From: Anaspis maculata
Taxonomy: Eukaryota; Arthropoda; Insecta; Coleoptera; Scraptiidae
Assembly: GCA_949128115.1 (NCBI GenBank)
Contig: CASBRS010000033.1
Location: 587,444-651,443, forward strand
Direction: 5' to 3'
Length of the DNA: 64,000 nt
In this document: one piece after another, positions 51,514 through 63,781 of the stretch
How the letters are laid out: the number at the start of each line of letters is the position of its first letter
How positions within the stretch are numbered: position 1 is the first letter of the stretch
The notes under the pieces: generated by a model
Database searches by the model: none
What the model saw: only the letters and a program-made list of their open reading frames with translations
Told to the model about the DNA's origin: nothing
Position numbers and translations under genes: made by a program

Positions 51514-54012
51514 CACCTCATGATGTATGGAGCCAAATATTTGCAAACCATTCCTAGTAGGGCGTGTATCGCATGGTGTTTTTGATTAAAAGTTGCATTG
51601 TCCTGTTTCGAAACAATCTCACGTAACCTCATTTGTTCTAAAATTCAAATACACCACATTGTCTAACACTGCTCAAAGCTTGGGCAATTCAAGCAGATCA
51701 AAATCGTTTCAGTAACGAGTAATGACCAAAATTTCGTTTTTATGAATACCAAAATTTGTGCTCGACCGGAAATTTGTTGTGCTTAGCTTGTACAATGGAA
51801 TACCATCGATGTCCTCTTGATTCGATTTTAGTGTTGAAATTTTCCAGGACTTCACCAAGTCCATTTGACAAAGAGTCAGCCTTGATACTTATGATAATGA
51901 TCCAGCAGTCAAGTTCCAATAATTATGTCTCCACTGCATGTATTTGCAAGAAATTCAGAAAAGCAAAATGGAGCGTAAAAGCACAAAATATTGATAACAC
52001 TAATAATGACACGAGGAGATACAGAAGAGCCTGAGGGACAATGGACGTTCCAACTGTGTGGACAATAACATTTTGGGCATTGGAAGAAAATTGCTCATCA
52101 TTCTAACTTTGGCGGAAGGATTAATTCTTTATTGAAGAATTATTGACCATGAAGACATACGCCACCAGCCATCTTTGGATCCGAGAACCACTTCTCATTT
52201 ATTCCACCATTTATTCTATTCTTCAGAAAACGTATTGGCATCTTTAGGTGTAAACTATTTCGAATATTGATCCAAGAAACGAGGAATACTTCAGAGCCTA
52301 AAATTACGCATTCGAGATCTACCTTTAAAAATCAGTGGGTACCTTCCAGAGAACACGCCAAATTGGATTTTTTTTCAAGGATAAAACTTTTCAAATGTCT
52401 TCTTTAAATATAACGTCGCATATATACCGTTCTATTTCGAAAAGTTAACATAGTCCATCGCTGGTCGAAGTTTTCGCGTCTTTTTCATTTTTCGGCTGTG
52501 CAATTCTTTGATTCCCAATTTTTGTGGGGCCACCTATTAACGTGAACCTGAAAATATTCTCAACGTGAGCACCGCAGAACTTGGCTCTAAGCGTGTCACA
52601 AATTTCTCCGTTAGGGTAGCCCCGCCGGCTCAGAGAGAGGGAGCGGGTTCTTATTTTTTATGTAAAACCGGGCGCCACCTGTACAAATGCTACCCTAGCC
52701 CAGTTTACAGGCTAGGAAAACCATGGGTAATCTGTGAGTGATTGGCCTCGGAGGTGAATACTAGAAAAATAGCAATAGATACAGTTAAGTTTTAAAAGAT
52801 TTAATAGATGAAATTTTGAATTGGAAATGTAACCATAAAAAGAGGATCAGATAACGCAGAACTAATATGCGGTTGTAGAAAAACAATGGTAATGAACAAC
52901 GCGATAACAGCAACGGGTAGGTGATGGTTTTTTCTTTTCTTATTCACCCTAATCTATATTTACAAAATTCCCTTAAAATTGAATAGCGACGACTTACAAA
53001 ACGACGATGCCGATGGGAGGAAGAAAGCGTGTAAGTCGAAAAATTACTGTTTGGACAGCTTGCTAAAGTTCATTCAGTACGGTAAGTATTGGTTCTCGGA
53101 TCTAGGCACTTTTCGACGTTCTTCCGGCTGGTCACGTACGTTACGGTCTTAATTAGGTACTTTTTTGGAAAACTATCGATGTACTTGAGTGGCAATAGTC
53201 CAGGCACCAAAAACCCATGCACGGCTGAAATAAATGCATGTCAAAATAAATTCAGCTAACGTTTCGCCAACCAGTTAGACCCTCGGTTAGACCTATATCT
53301 CTTCCGAAACTGAGTCAGTCCAATAATATCCAACAAAATTAGCTGGTTCGAGATGATTCTTAGAAAATTTTCTATCAAAGCCACTTTAGCAAAATAATAT
53401 AGCCCAAAAAGAAAATGGTTAGAGGGAGCGTAACACGGAATTTATAGATTTCTTTACCTCTGCTCGAACAGTAACGATAGTGACGGAGTGGATTAGAGTG
53501 TTTAGACCTTCCCGACCTTCTTGGTATTTCCCAAATAACTAGGCCTTCACGGCACGGTATCGGAACGGTATGAAGGGGAAAATGTGTTGAAACTGTTACT
53601 TTAATAGGAAAATCCTGTGGCTCGCAGCCGGTATGTAATTTGTTTCACGTCTAACACTCGAATCTGACTGCCTTTTTTCCGTTTTTTTTTGTCCCGGGCC
53701 GAAATAAAACTACGATAAGCCAGAAAAACGGCCGCTTGAAGGCATAGGCGTATCAATATTTATTTTCGCAATTTTTAAAACGTTATAAGCGCCAGCGAGG
53801 AAAATTTCTCTGATATTGCTTTTAGTTCTTGAGATTCGACGAGTTTAGTTCGAATTCACGGGATTTCGTGGTTTTTTCAAGAAGAATCTAAAAACGGTAA
53901 TTCCAACGGAAATCCTCAAGGTGAGTGAAAGATAAGAAGACGGTACAAGTCCATTTTGAATATCTATCGAATGAATATGTTTTTGGTTTCTTATAGTCGT
54001 AGCGGTACAGAA
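51514..54012. other. Anonymous intergenic DNA, possible LTR/PBS trace
   Basis: No gene recognised. Around 52660-52690 the - strand reads TTTGTACAGGTGGCGCCCGG, which resembles an LTR end (CA) followed by a TGGCGCC primer-binding site, as in many LTR elements. GTTAGGGTAGC at 52610 and GCTACCCTAGCC at 52688 form a small inverted pair. Weak evidence only. Confidence 0.3.
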
Positions 54013-54160
54013 AAAAAATCGGTTGTGTCACCCCAAAACTTCCCCGACGAGTAGCAAGGAGCGGATAGAAATTTTATTATGAAATGATGTCCCTTTGAGT
54101 GGGAAGTTAGAGAGAAAAATTGAAAAATTGAGATACTTTCTCTAATAAGGTCCTTGCCTG
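54013..54160. repeat. Dispersed repeat, copy 3 (CGGTTGTGTCACCCC family, partial)
   Basis: It matches 29068-29205 closely (CCCCAAAACTTCCCCGACGA, then GAAATTTTATTATGAAATGA) and stops after about 150 bp. Confidence 0.75.
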
Positions 54161-55174
54161 AATTTGATTTCAAGACGACTACTTCATAAAATCAATCAAA
54201 ACGTTATTCACAATAATTTCCGCTCAAAAAATTATCCCATCCTCTGAATGAAGATCAAAGTTTGAATTTTTTCCGCGCCAAAAACGCGGTCGCTTCTACA
54301 ATGACCTTGTATGCTCACGATGACGTCAATCCGAGAGTTCTATTTTTTGTTCGCAAGTTTTTTTCTTTGCGAGGTTGCAGCCCTGCGCCCTGGAACCCCG
54401 TGAAAATTCAAATTGTCATTATTTTACCCAATAAGGAGACTATTTAAGCTATTAACTTGTTATTAACCTAAATCAGTCCCAAAAAATTCAAAACCATTGT
54501 ATTTTCATTCTATATTTTCATTACCACAGTACCTGATTAAATTATAACAAATTCAGTCCATTGACGAAACAATCGAATAAATAAACTATGTATTAACAGA
54601 ATGTTGAACTCCCCTTTTGTCTTACGACCATTTTTCTTATCTTGCTTGTGTGATTATCATTTCGCCTTCTGCACTACCAAAGAATACCAAACATAGCAAT
54701 GACGGATCTTCTAGACAATTTGTTTCACGGTTTTTGCAGATAAACCAAGAGAAATCTTCTTTTGCTCTCATGTAGAAGGAGAATTTTGCATTTTTTCTAG
54801 TTCTGCTCTGACGCCACATAGGTATACCTTCTGGTACGGAATCACTTCAAAAAATTGCAGGATGGTGGACCAAAACAATAATTATTTCATAGCAACGCGA
54901 TCATCGGACACTTCAAACTGGTCATCTGGTCCATTCCTTTTTCATGTGAGGAAAGAATGTGCATCAGAACTGGTGTTACGAAAATTTTATTTTTTGTTAT
55001 ACGCTGCCAGCCGGTTGAGGTGGTGTCAGGGGCGACGGTATGGTTTCTGTGAAGGTTTTCTTATTGAGGAATGAAGAGGGTATTGTGTGTCTAATATTGG
55101 CAGTGGGTCTTCTTTCTTGCACGGTTCCTTATCGGGTAATTCGGTAGTTGGTTTTTGGCGTGCGATAGGGATAC
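54161..55174. other. Anonymous intergenic DNA
   Basis: No gene, palindrome or array is recognised. The 54862-55074 frame has no motif. Confidence 0.35.
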
Positions 55175-55562
55175 GGACATTTCACCGACAACCAACTCAC
55201 CGACTGGACATTTCACCGACACCCAACTCACCGAATCGCCAATTCACCGACAGGACATTTCACCGACTCGCCGTTTCGCCGACAGGACATTCCACCGACA
55301 CGCCGATTCACCGACCGGACAATTCACCGACAGGACATTTCACCGACATGCCGATTTACCGACAGGACAATTCACCGACTCGCCGATTCACCGACTCGCT
55401 ATTTCAACGACAGAACATTTCACCGAATCGCCGATTCACCGACAGGACATTTCACCGACATGCCATTTCACCAACAGGACATTTCACAGACACGCCATTT
55501 CACCGACAGGACATTTCACCGACACGCCATTTCACCGACAGGACATTTCACCGACAGGACTG
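55175..55562 (+). repeat. 16-bp minisatellite (TTCACCGACAGGACAT), forward array
   Basis: About 24 units of TTCACCGACAGGACAT alternate with TTCACCGACACGCCAT-like variants. The long overlapping frames here (136-178 codons, 16-residue period) are by-products of a unit length not divisible by three without stops. The same array in reverse complement is at 63782-64000. Confidence 0.92.
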
Positions 55563-56228
55563 TAGCGTTTTGAGTTTTGGAGCAAAATCTATTAGCGAAA
55601 GTGACCTACATTTGAAAGATTGATATGCTTGATTCCCTACCGTTAGCGCCATTTGACTGCGCGTTTCCGAACACCATGGTTGCTGGTCAGCGCCAGTCAG
55701 CGCCAAAAGTGAGGGATGGGTTGACAGCTACGGTCTTTTTTTTCTGGCCATTTTTGGCAAAAAAAAGTCGAGGATTAATTGGTTTTACGACAAAGGCAAG
55801 TTTCCCTTGGGTGCACCATGCATTTGAGTTAGTAAAAATTTGGAATTTTCCATTTGATAAAGTAGACAACTGAAATAAATTCTCCACGTAAGCGGTAGAA
55901 GCCACGAAGGCAAAAGGTCATCTCATGAGGCACGAGTCTAAGAAAAAGATCAGAAATAAAGAATAAAGGCGCGTGTAGATGTATCAGGGGTGACTAGGAA
56001 GTCAAATCAGCTTGGTTCTGAAACAAGGTCCACAAACTTCCAGATACCTACACTTGAAATCAATTTCTAATGAATTGTTAGTATTTCTTTGGTGATCAGA
56101 AATTATATGAATTCACCACAGTTTTTCCTGATCTCATTTCACCAACACATTGTGTAAATTATATTTTCATTATTGATCACATACACAAATATTTTTAGTA
56201 CAGGAATTTTAGCTGAAATATCACTTCA
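55563..56228. other. Anonymous stretch between array and palindrome
   Basis: No gene recognised. Starts directly after the minisatellite with TGTAGCGTTTTGAGTTTTGG. Confidence 0.35.
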
Positions 56229-58332
56229 ACCTCAAAAAAAATACTGTAGTCGTGAAAATCACAGGTTCTGTTCAGAATTTTGTGCTCTTTCCAGATTTTT
56301 GGGTTTCAGAAAAATCCCAGCGGAGGCTTTTTTTTTAGAGCTGTCAAAAGTCTGAAGACTGATAATTCTGAACAATTTCAAATTAAGCTCAATTTTTTAT
56401 GAGATTTCAAGTATACACAGTTATGTGGAGACTGCAAATATCGAGAATGAACATATGAACAATTCTGAACCAAACACGACGGAAAAATTCATAGTTCTGT
56501 TGGAATATTTTGATTTCTTTTGTCAAATGTATATGATACAGAAGAAAAAGTAAAAAAATTGCTAAAACCTTGGAAAAAATATGGACGTCTTGAAAATTTG
56601 ATGTTCTGTTCAGACTTGGATGCCCTACGACATACCTAAAATTGACAGAAATCCCACCCCGGGGTTTTGAGTTATTGGAGGGGGGGGGGGTGATCAGTTC
56701 CAACTCAAAATGGAGGGGATGAAACCCGTTAATTCATTGGATGCAAATACATCGCAATCTGACGCATCACATCTCGTTGATACCATTTTGACACAAAAAG
56801 TGTCGATCATTGTTGAGGGGGGGGTCGTGGGAGGGGCGAAGCTCAGCTAGGTGATTCTTTTTGTTTTCCTGGTCATTACAACCGATTACGACAAGTTTGG
56901 TATCTTTTCCGACTAAATTGAAACTCCTGACCTCGAATCCGATGTGTAAATTTGAATAGAAACAAGTTTGAACAAGTTAACTTGAAAAAACTAGTTTTTT
57001 TCTTTGACAATTTTGACAATTTTTTTTTCACTGTAAGAGGTCTGAATCCCTCGGAAATAGTTCATGGTCCATTAGATTTAAGTGTCTTTTTCATGAAAAT
57101 CATCAACTCGATGTTCTATTTTGTGCCTGGATATTAAAAAATCAATTTGAACCTGTGAGTCGGTCCGGCGCGGTTTCATCAATAACCAGAACACTACAAC
57201 ATGCACCTGCAAATAAAACTAGCTCAAACTATTGAACAAATCATGACTTATCTTTGAAAGTTCGAGGATCTCTGCAGAATTAAATTTGCTATAACATCAA
57301 ACAAAATTGCTATGGATTGCTCTGCAGAGTTTTGAGTTTGAGCTATTTATATCTGCAGGTGCATGTTGTAGTGTTCTGGTCAGTAGTAGACACCGCGCCA
57401 GATCGACTCACGGGTTCAAATTGATTTTTTAATATCAAAAAACAAAATAATACGTTGAGTGAATGATTTTCGTGGAAAAGACACTTTGATCTAATGGCTT
57501 TTGAAATATTTTCGAGGATTTCAGGCCTCTAACAGTAAAAAAAAAACTGTCAAAATTGCCAAAGAAAAAAACAAGTTTTTTCAAGTTAACTTGTTCAAAC
57601 TTGTTTTTATTATAATTTACACATCGGATTTGAGGTCACGAGTTTAAATTTAGTCGGAAAAGATACCAAACTTGTCGTGATCGGTTCCATACGACCAGGA
57701 AAACCACAAGAACCACCTAGCTGAGCTTCGCCCCTCCCACGACCCCCCCTCAACAATGATCGACACTTTTTGTGCTAAAATGGTATCAACGAGATATAAT
57801 GCGATGCATTGTGATGTATTTGCATCCAATGGATTAACAGGTTCCATCCCCTCCATTCTGAATTGCAATTGATTACCCCCCCTCCGATAACTCAAGATCC
57901 CGGGGTGGGATTTCTGTCAATTTTGGGTATGTAGTAGGGCATTCAAGTCTGAACAGAATGTCGAATTTTCAGGACGTCTATATTTTTTTCAAGTTTCTAG
58001 CGATTTTTTTACTATTTCTCCTATATCATATACATTTGACAAAACAAATCGAAATATTCCAATAGAACTATGAAATTTTTCATCGTGTTTGGTTCAGAAT
58101 TGTTCAAATGTTCATTCTCAACATTTGCAGTCTCCACATAACTGTGTGTACTTGAAATTTCATGAAAAATTTAACTTAATTTGAAATTGTTCGGAATTAT
58201 AGGTTTTCAGATTTTTGACAGCTCTAAAAAAAAGCCCCCGCTGGGATTTTTCTAAAACCCAAAAATTTGGAAAGAGCACAAAATTCTGAACAAAACCTGT
58301 GATTTTCACGACTACAGTATTTTTTTTGAGGT
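56229..58332. repeat. 2.1-kb palindrome
   Basis: CCTCAAAAAAAATACTGTAG at the left and its complement at the right. Arms of about 1.04 kb share blocks such as CACAACTGTGTAT-free AACCAAACACGA regions, the GGGATTTCTGTCAATTTT block and the CATGCACCTGCA block flanking the centre near 57280. Poly-G stretches (56683-56692 and 56817-56824) have C-run partners. No flanking duplication was found; the edges touch DNA that is not inverted. Confidence 0.82.
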
Positions 58333-58389
58333 CAAAATCTATTTTTCTTGGGCTATTTGTCTGGTTTTCAACGTTATGTGTGATTTTGG

Positions 58390-58440
58390 TTATTGGACCA
58401 TTCACCGACACGCTGATTCTGACAAGACATTTTACGAACT
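58390..58440 (+). repeat. Isolated minisatellite remnant
   Basis: CCATTCACCGACACGCTGAT followed by CTGACAAGACATTTT is one diverged dimer of the 16-bp unit, in forward orientation, at the start of the 52-bp array. Confidence 0.6.
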
Positions 58441-59870
58441 GACTGTTGACTCAAGTAACATCCTCTTTTCAGACTCTATCAAACTCCTTTCTAGACTCAC
58501 CGGATAAGAATCTAATTTTTAACTCGAGTTCATCCTTCTTTTTAGACCCACACAAGTAAAAAACCAGATGAGAGTTTAATTTTTGCTAAAGTATCATCCT
58601 TCTTTCCAGACCCACCTAATGAGTTATTGATTTTCGGCTTATCTTCTTTTTTTCTTAGACCTGCCAGTTGAGGAGTTTATTTTTGACCCGAGTATCATCC
58701 TTCTTTTTGGACCTGCGAGATACACAGTCAATTTCTGAATTTTTGACTCGAGCATCTTCCTTATTCTTTTCAGACCCATGAAAAAACTTAATTTTTAACT
58801 CAAGTTTGATAATCTCATTAATAATCATCATTATTCTCGGACTCAACAGATGAGTAATTGATTTTTGCTCAAGTATCATCCTTCTTTTCAGACCCACCAG
58901 ATAATAAGTTTTTCTTTCTATTCGAGTATCATTTTTCTTTTGAGACTCACCAGATGAGGAATAGATGTTTGACTCGAGTATTATTCTTCTCGGACCCTCC
59001 AGATGAACTAAGTTCATTTTTTGCTCAAGTATCCTGCTTCTTCTAAGACTCACCAGATAGAGCATTGACTCTTCACTCAAGTTATGTCCTTCTTTTCAGC
59101 GCCACCAGATAAGGATTCAATTTTCGAGTCAAGTATTCTTAGGCCTACCCCACCAGATATATGGAGCTTATTTCCAACTCAAGTATTATCCTTATTCCCA
59201 GACCCACCAGATAAATAATTGATTTTTGACTCAAGTAGGTACCATCTTCCTTTTTCAACTCACTACAAAGGTGGAGTCTATTTTTGACTTGACATTCTTG
59301 TTTTCTTCACACGCTAGTTTAGACGTTTATCTTTGACGAGTATCATCCTTTCCTTAGATTAACCTGATGCAGGACCTATTTTTTCGTTTTTGATTGAAGC
59401 ATCCTTATTTCTTCTCAGACCCATCAGATAAGTTACTTTTTCACCCAAGTATAATCCTTCCTCCCAAATTCACCTGATACAGAACTGATTTATTGACTCA
59501 AGCATCCTTTTTCCTTTTAGATTCATCAAATAATAAGGTCATTTTTCATTCAAGTATCACTTTTTTTATATCCGCCAGGTAAGAAATTGATTTTTGAGTC
59601 GAGTATCATCCTTTTTCCAGATCCAGCAGATTAGGATTTTATTTGTGACTCAGGTAACATCCTTCTTTCTGAACTTAGTACAAAGATGAAGTCTTTTTTT
59701 ATTCAAGTACTTTTTTTACCCGCTAATTAAAGACCGTGTTAAAGACTTTATTTTTGATTGGGTATCATCCTTCTTTTTAGACCCACTATAAGAAGTCTAT
59801 TTTCAAATCAAGAATCCTTTTCTGAACTTTTGACTTGAAGATCTTCTTCCCAGACCCACCAAATAAGAAG
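58441..59870 (+). repeat. Degenerate tandem array, about 52-bp unit, part 1
   Basis: The unit consensus reads roughly GACCCACCAGATAAG, then TTTTTGACTCAAGTATCATC and CTTCTTTTTA. Successive GACYCACCAG starts at 58891, 58944, 58993 and 59047 give 49-54 bp spacing, and roughly 27 units fit. High divergence and indels indicate an old array. Long - strand frames (58655-59080) arise from it and are not genes. Confidence 0.85.
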
Positions 59871-60080
59871 TTTATCCAATCCTATTGAATAGTGCACGCA
59901 TTATCACGCGCATATATGCCTGCATTTTTCAATAAGACTGGATAAAGCATAGTATTCTACTCGCGGGTGATGGCTATTACTCATTCGGATGCTTTACGAC
60001 ACTCGTCAAGGCTCGTGTCGGCAAACTGCATCCTCATGAGTAAGAAGCAATCATTACCCGTTTGTTGAATACGAGGTTGA
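59871..60080. mobile_element. Small hairpin MITE(s) in the array
   Basis: TTTATCCAATCCTATTGAAT at 59871 pairs with TTCAATAAGACTGGATAAA ending 59945. Next to it GGGTGATGGCTATTACTCAT pairs loosely with ATGAGTAAGAAGCAATCATT near 60035. One or two hairpin elements; exact limits uncertain. Confidence 0.55.
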
Positions 60081-60088
60081 ATAATATA

Positions 60089-61569
60089 AAGTGCTCGCCA
60101 ATTGAAATGGTCCACCCAAAAATTACAGTCACATTCAAAGTGTCATACCTTTTGAATAAATAAACTGTTTTGAATCGTTTCATGTTTTCTAATTAGCTCA
60201 CGTGTTGGACTACAACATGTCGTGGGCCGTTTTTGGTACAGGTGTTTCGTATCAATTATACAGGGCGCTCAATCAGGTACCGCAAAAATGGAAAAGTTTG
60301 AACTGGTCCCATTTCACGAAAAATAATTCTTGGTCTTCTTCAAGTGTTTCAGGGGAGTTATTATAATCATAACTCGAATCGTTTTCAAAATTTTCTGCCT
60401 ATCTGCTTTAATTACAGGGTGATCTCAAAAATGTAACCTTTTAGTTTTGCAGTAATAACTTTATTCGTTGTTGGCCGATTTTGGAAAATGAGGGCTCTTG
60501 TTGAAGCTGAAGGCTCAGGTCAGAAGCATCGAAGATCAGAATTGACTTAAGATGAAAATTCTGGAAAAGGGATTGAATCAGAAGTGACTCAAATGACAAA
60601 CTTGCTAGAGATCCGGTTAAGGGAAGGTATTAAACAAATAACAACTTGTCTTTAAACAAATGATTCTTTCTGAACATTTTGAGATGTTTCTCATTTGCAT
60701 GGGGCAAAAATTGTGGCAATGAATCCAAATCAGAAATGGATGCTCCCAACGACAAATTCTGGACGTTTTTCACCTAAAAATAGACGTAACCTGGGTTATG
60801 AAGATCAGAACTGGTGCCTATCTCTTTAAATGTGAAGGAAACATTCGACAATAATAAGGTAGCCTAGGTTACGTGCATTTTCAGTCGAGGAAGGTCCGGT
60901 ATTATCTTCTGAAAAGTGAATTTGTAAAATGGGTCCCGCATCGACAATTTCCATCACTTAAAATCTGAAAATACCTCAAAATGTTCGAAAATAAAAGTCT
61001 GTTTGAAAGCAGGTTGATTTTTATTCAGTTTTTTCCCTGAACCTGATTTCTAGGGTGCTTCATATTTAGGTCGCTTTTGATTCCTTCGCTTTTTCAAAAT
61101 TTTTGTCTCCAGTCAGTTCCGATCCTCGAACCTTCTCATCTGAGTCTTGAGCTTCAACAAGAGTCCTTATTTTCCAAAATCGACCAACAATTGGAATAGA
61201 TATAAATGCCAGACCAGAAGGTTGCATTTTTGAGATCACTGTGTAACTGGAGAAGATAAACTTGAAATTTTGAAAACTACCTCAAGGTATCGGAACAACA
61301 TCTTCCCTAAAACACTTGGAAAAAACCAAAAACCATTTTTTGTGAAATGGGACCAGTTCAAACTTTTCCATTTTTGCAGTACCTGATTGAGCGCCCTGTA
61401 TAATTAACACGAAACACCTGTACCAAAAACGGCCTATGACATGTTGTAATCCAATCCGTGAGCTAATCAGAAAACATAAAACGATTCAAAATAGCTTATT
61501 CATTCAAGAGTTATGTCACTTTGAATGTGACTAATTTTTTGGATGGACCATTTCAATTGGCGAGCACTT
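60089..61569. mobile_element. 1.48-kb palindromic nest: TA-AAGTG outer and TA-CAGGG inner ends
   Basis: AAGTGCTCGCCAATTGAAAT and its complement are the outer ends, with TA at 60087-60088 and 61570-61571. 171-172 bp inside, TA-CAGGGCGCTCAATCAGGT (60259) and its complement (to 61400) form a second terminal pair, delimiting 60261-61398. The inner part is palindromic about a centre near 60830. No coding. The architecture repeats that of 45210-48676 with different sequence. Confidence 0.82.
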
Positions 61570-61579
61570 TACTATTATT

Positions 61580-62275
61580 TTCAACTCAAGTATAATTTTT
61601 TTCTGACCCATCAGATAGGAAATTGATATTTGACTCAAGTATCATCCTTCTTTTGAAACTCACCAGATAAGGATTGATTTTTGATTCAAGTACCATATTT
61701 CTTTTCAAACTCACGACAGAGATCGATGGAGTCTATGTTTGACCCTAACATTCTTGTTTTCTTTACCTGCTAGTTCAAAAGTTCATTTTTGATCGAGCAT
61801 CATCCTTCTTTTTAGACTCGCAAGATAACTAATCAATTTTCTAGTCGAGTATTGTCCTTAATTTTAGACCTACTGTAAGTTTTTTTTTAATCAAGTATCC
61901 TCAGGCATATCAGATAAGGAGTTTATTTTCGATCTAAGTATCATCCTTCTTCTCACACTCACCGCCCACAAAATAAGAACTGATTTATTCACTCAAGTAT
62001 CGTCCTGCTTTCCAGACCCACCTCATGATTTTTGGCTCAAGTACCTATCATTCTTTTTTCCGGACTCACTACATAGCTGAAGTCTATTTTCGACTCAAGC
62101 AATCTTCCTTCTTCAGACATGCCAGTTGAGGAGTTTATGTTTGACTCGAGTATCCTTTTTTTTCAGACTTACCAGATACACAGGCCATTTCCGAATTTTT
62201 TACTCTAGCAGTCTAGCATCCAATTTCTTTCCAGGCTTGTCATATAATAAATCCATTCTTCACTTAAGGACGGCA
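61580..62275 (+). repeat. Degenerate tandem array, about 52-bp unit, part 2
   Basis: It continues the unit of 58441-59870 (GACTCAAGTATCATCCTTCT, ACCAGATAAG). The palindromic nest and hairpin elements interrupt one originally continuous array of at least 2.1 kb. Confidence 0.85.
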
Positions 62276-62304
62276 TTTCCTAGCATAAAAAATTGCTAAA
62301 GCAG

Positions 62305-63780
62305 ACTACAGCAAACATAGAGTATTTTTTTCCGCATTCGCCAACACCAAACACGATATGGTTACGTTGCGGCATTTTCCGGAAACTCATTTATACGCGA
62401 AAATGCAAAATTTGAGGGGGTACTCACTCATGATGGAAATGGGAATTTTTTTTCGAAAATCGAATTCTTCCAACAAAAATTAATAACCACTTCAGTGAAT
62501 TCATTTTGAACGATCGCATATCATTGGTTCGTTTCTTGGATTTTCCGCGGGAAATGTGGAAATTCAGTTTTTCACAATTTTCCACTTTTTTCCTAATTGA
62601 CCGCGAATAAGACGTAGAAAACAACGAGTAATGACGAAAACCATTTACGTGAATTTCCCAACGTTTTTCGGTGAATAACGGTGAATTTTCTCGAATCCAT
62701 GGGAAATCCGTGATGTTTGGAGATCCAAGACACGGAAAAAATTGTAACTCGGTAACCGTACGTCCGAACCCAGTTTAGTTAATGTCTTAGAATTGATGAT
62801 AAATTTTTGCATTTTATCATGCCAGTTTCATTCTTAAATTTTTCAGAAAAAAAGATAGGTACAGGCAAGAATTTTTTTCTCCACGTTTGAGCTTATGTAC
62901 GCAATAATGGACAGGGTCAGTTTGTAAAAACATGGAACCTACACCAAAACATAGAGTTTTATTTTCCCGCATTCGCCAACACCATATCGATATGGTTACG
63001 TTGCGGCATTTCCCGGAAACTCATTTTTACGCGAAAATGCAAAAGTGCAGGTATAGGCTGCCTGATTTCTACATGATTCTAGTCGGCTGCGATTATTCAG
63101 GCCGCGATCGGCCGATGACGACCAGAAACACAGCCCACTACTAGACTCATGTAGAAATCAGACAGCCTCAACTCACTTGTGAAGGAAATTTGTGAAAAAG
63201 TTTTTTCAAAATTTGGATTTCCCCAACAAAAAAAAATTACCACTTCAGTAATTTCATTGCAGACGATCCTATATCATTATGGCTTCTTGGATTTTTCGCG
63301 GGAATAGTGGAAATTCAATTTTCCAGAACTATATTTTTAATTGACCCTAAACAAGACCTGGAAAACAGTGGTTAACGACGATAACCATTTACGTAAATGT
63401 TCAACGTAGTTCAGTGAATTACGGTGAATTTTCATTGATCCATAAGAAATTCCTAATGTTTGGAGACCCCAGACACTGAAAATTTTGTAACTTGGTAAAT
63501 GTACTTCTGAATCGAGATTGGTTGGTGTCTTGAAACTGATGATCAATTTTTGCATTATGTCATAGGTACCAATTTTTTTTGCCTCGAATTTTCCAGAAAT
63601 AACATACAGGCAAAAATCTCCTTTCCTCGTTTGAGCTTTTAGCAATGTACAGTACAGGGTCAATGTGGAAACATGAAACCTACACAAAAAAGTTTTTATC
63701 CCGCATTCGCCAATACCAAACATGATATGGTGACATTTTGCAGCATTCTCCGAAAACTCATTCTGAAGCAAAGTTCTCTA
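62305..63780 (+). repeat. Long tandem repeat, unit about 0.64 kb, about 2.2 copies
   Basis: CGCATTCGCCAACACCA occurs at about 62333 and 62968, with a CGCATTCGCCAATACCA variant at about 63702. The intervening blocks (TCATTTATACGCGAAAATGC, GAATTTTCTCGAATCCATGG, GTTTGAGCTTATGTACGCAA) have partners one unit later. The second unit is longer because of a 112-bp MITE. No real gene: the 63337-63771 frame is in repeat. Confidence 0.8.
63056..63167. mobile_element. 112-bp MITE inside the long tandem repeat
   Basis: GGCTGCCTGATTTCTACATG at the left and its complement CATGTAGAAATCAGACAGCC at the right (one mismatch). Absent from the corresponding place in the first unit (about 62415), which gives a natural empty site. 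Confidence 0.8.
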
Positions 63781-63781
63781 A

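Noticed and set aside
55087..55623. Long overlapping frames (178 and 136 codons) with a His/Pro/Thr 16-residue repeat
   Set aside because: They are produced by a 16-bp minisatellite free of stops; all frames look alike and the same DNA recurs inverted at the window end.
58655..59080. 141-codon - strand frame
   Set aside because: It lies wholly in the 52-bp tandem array; composition only.
63337..63771. 144-codon - strand frame
   Set aside because: Falls in a tandem repeat whose other unit lacks the frame.
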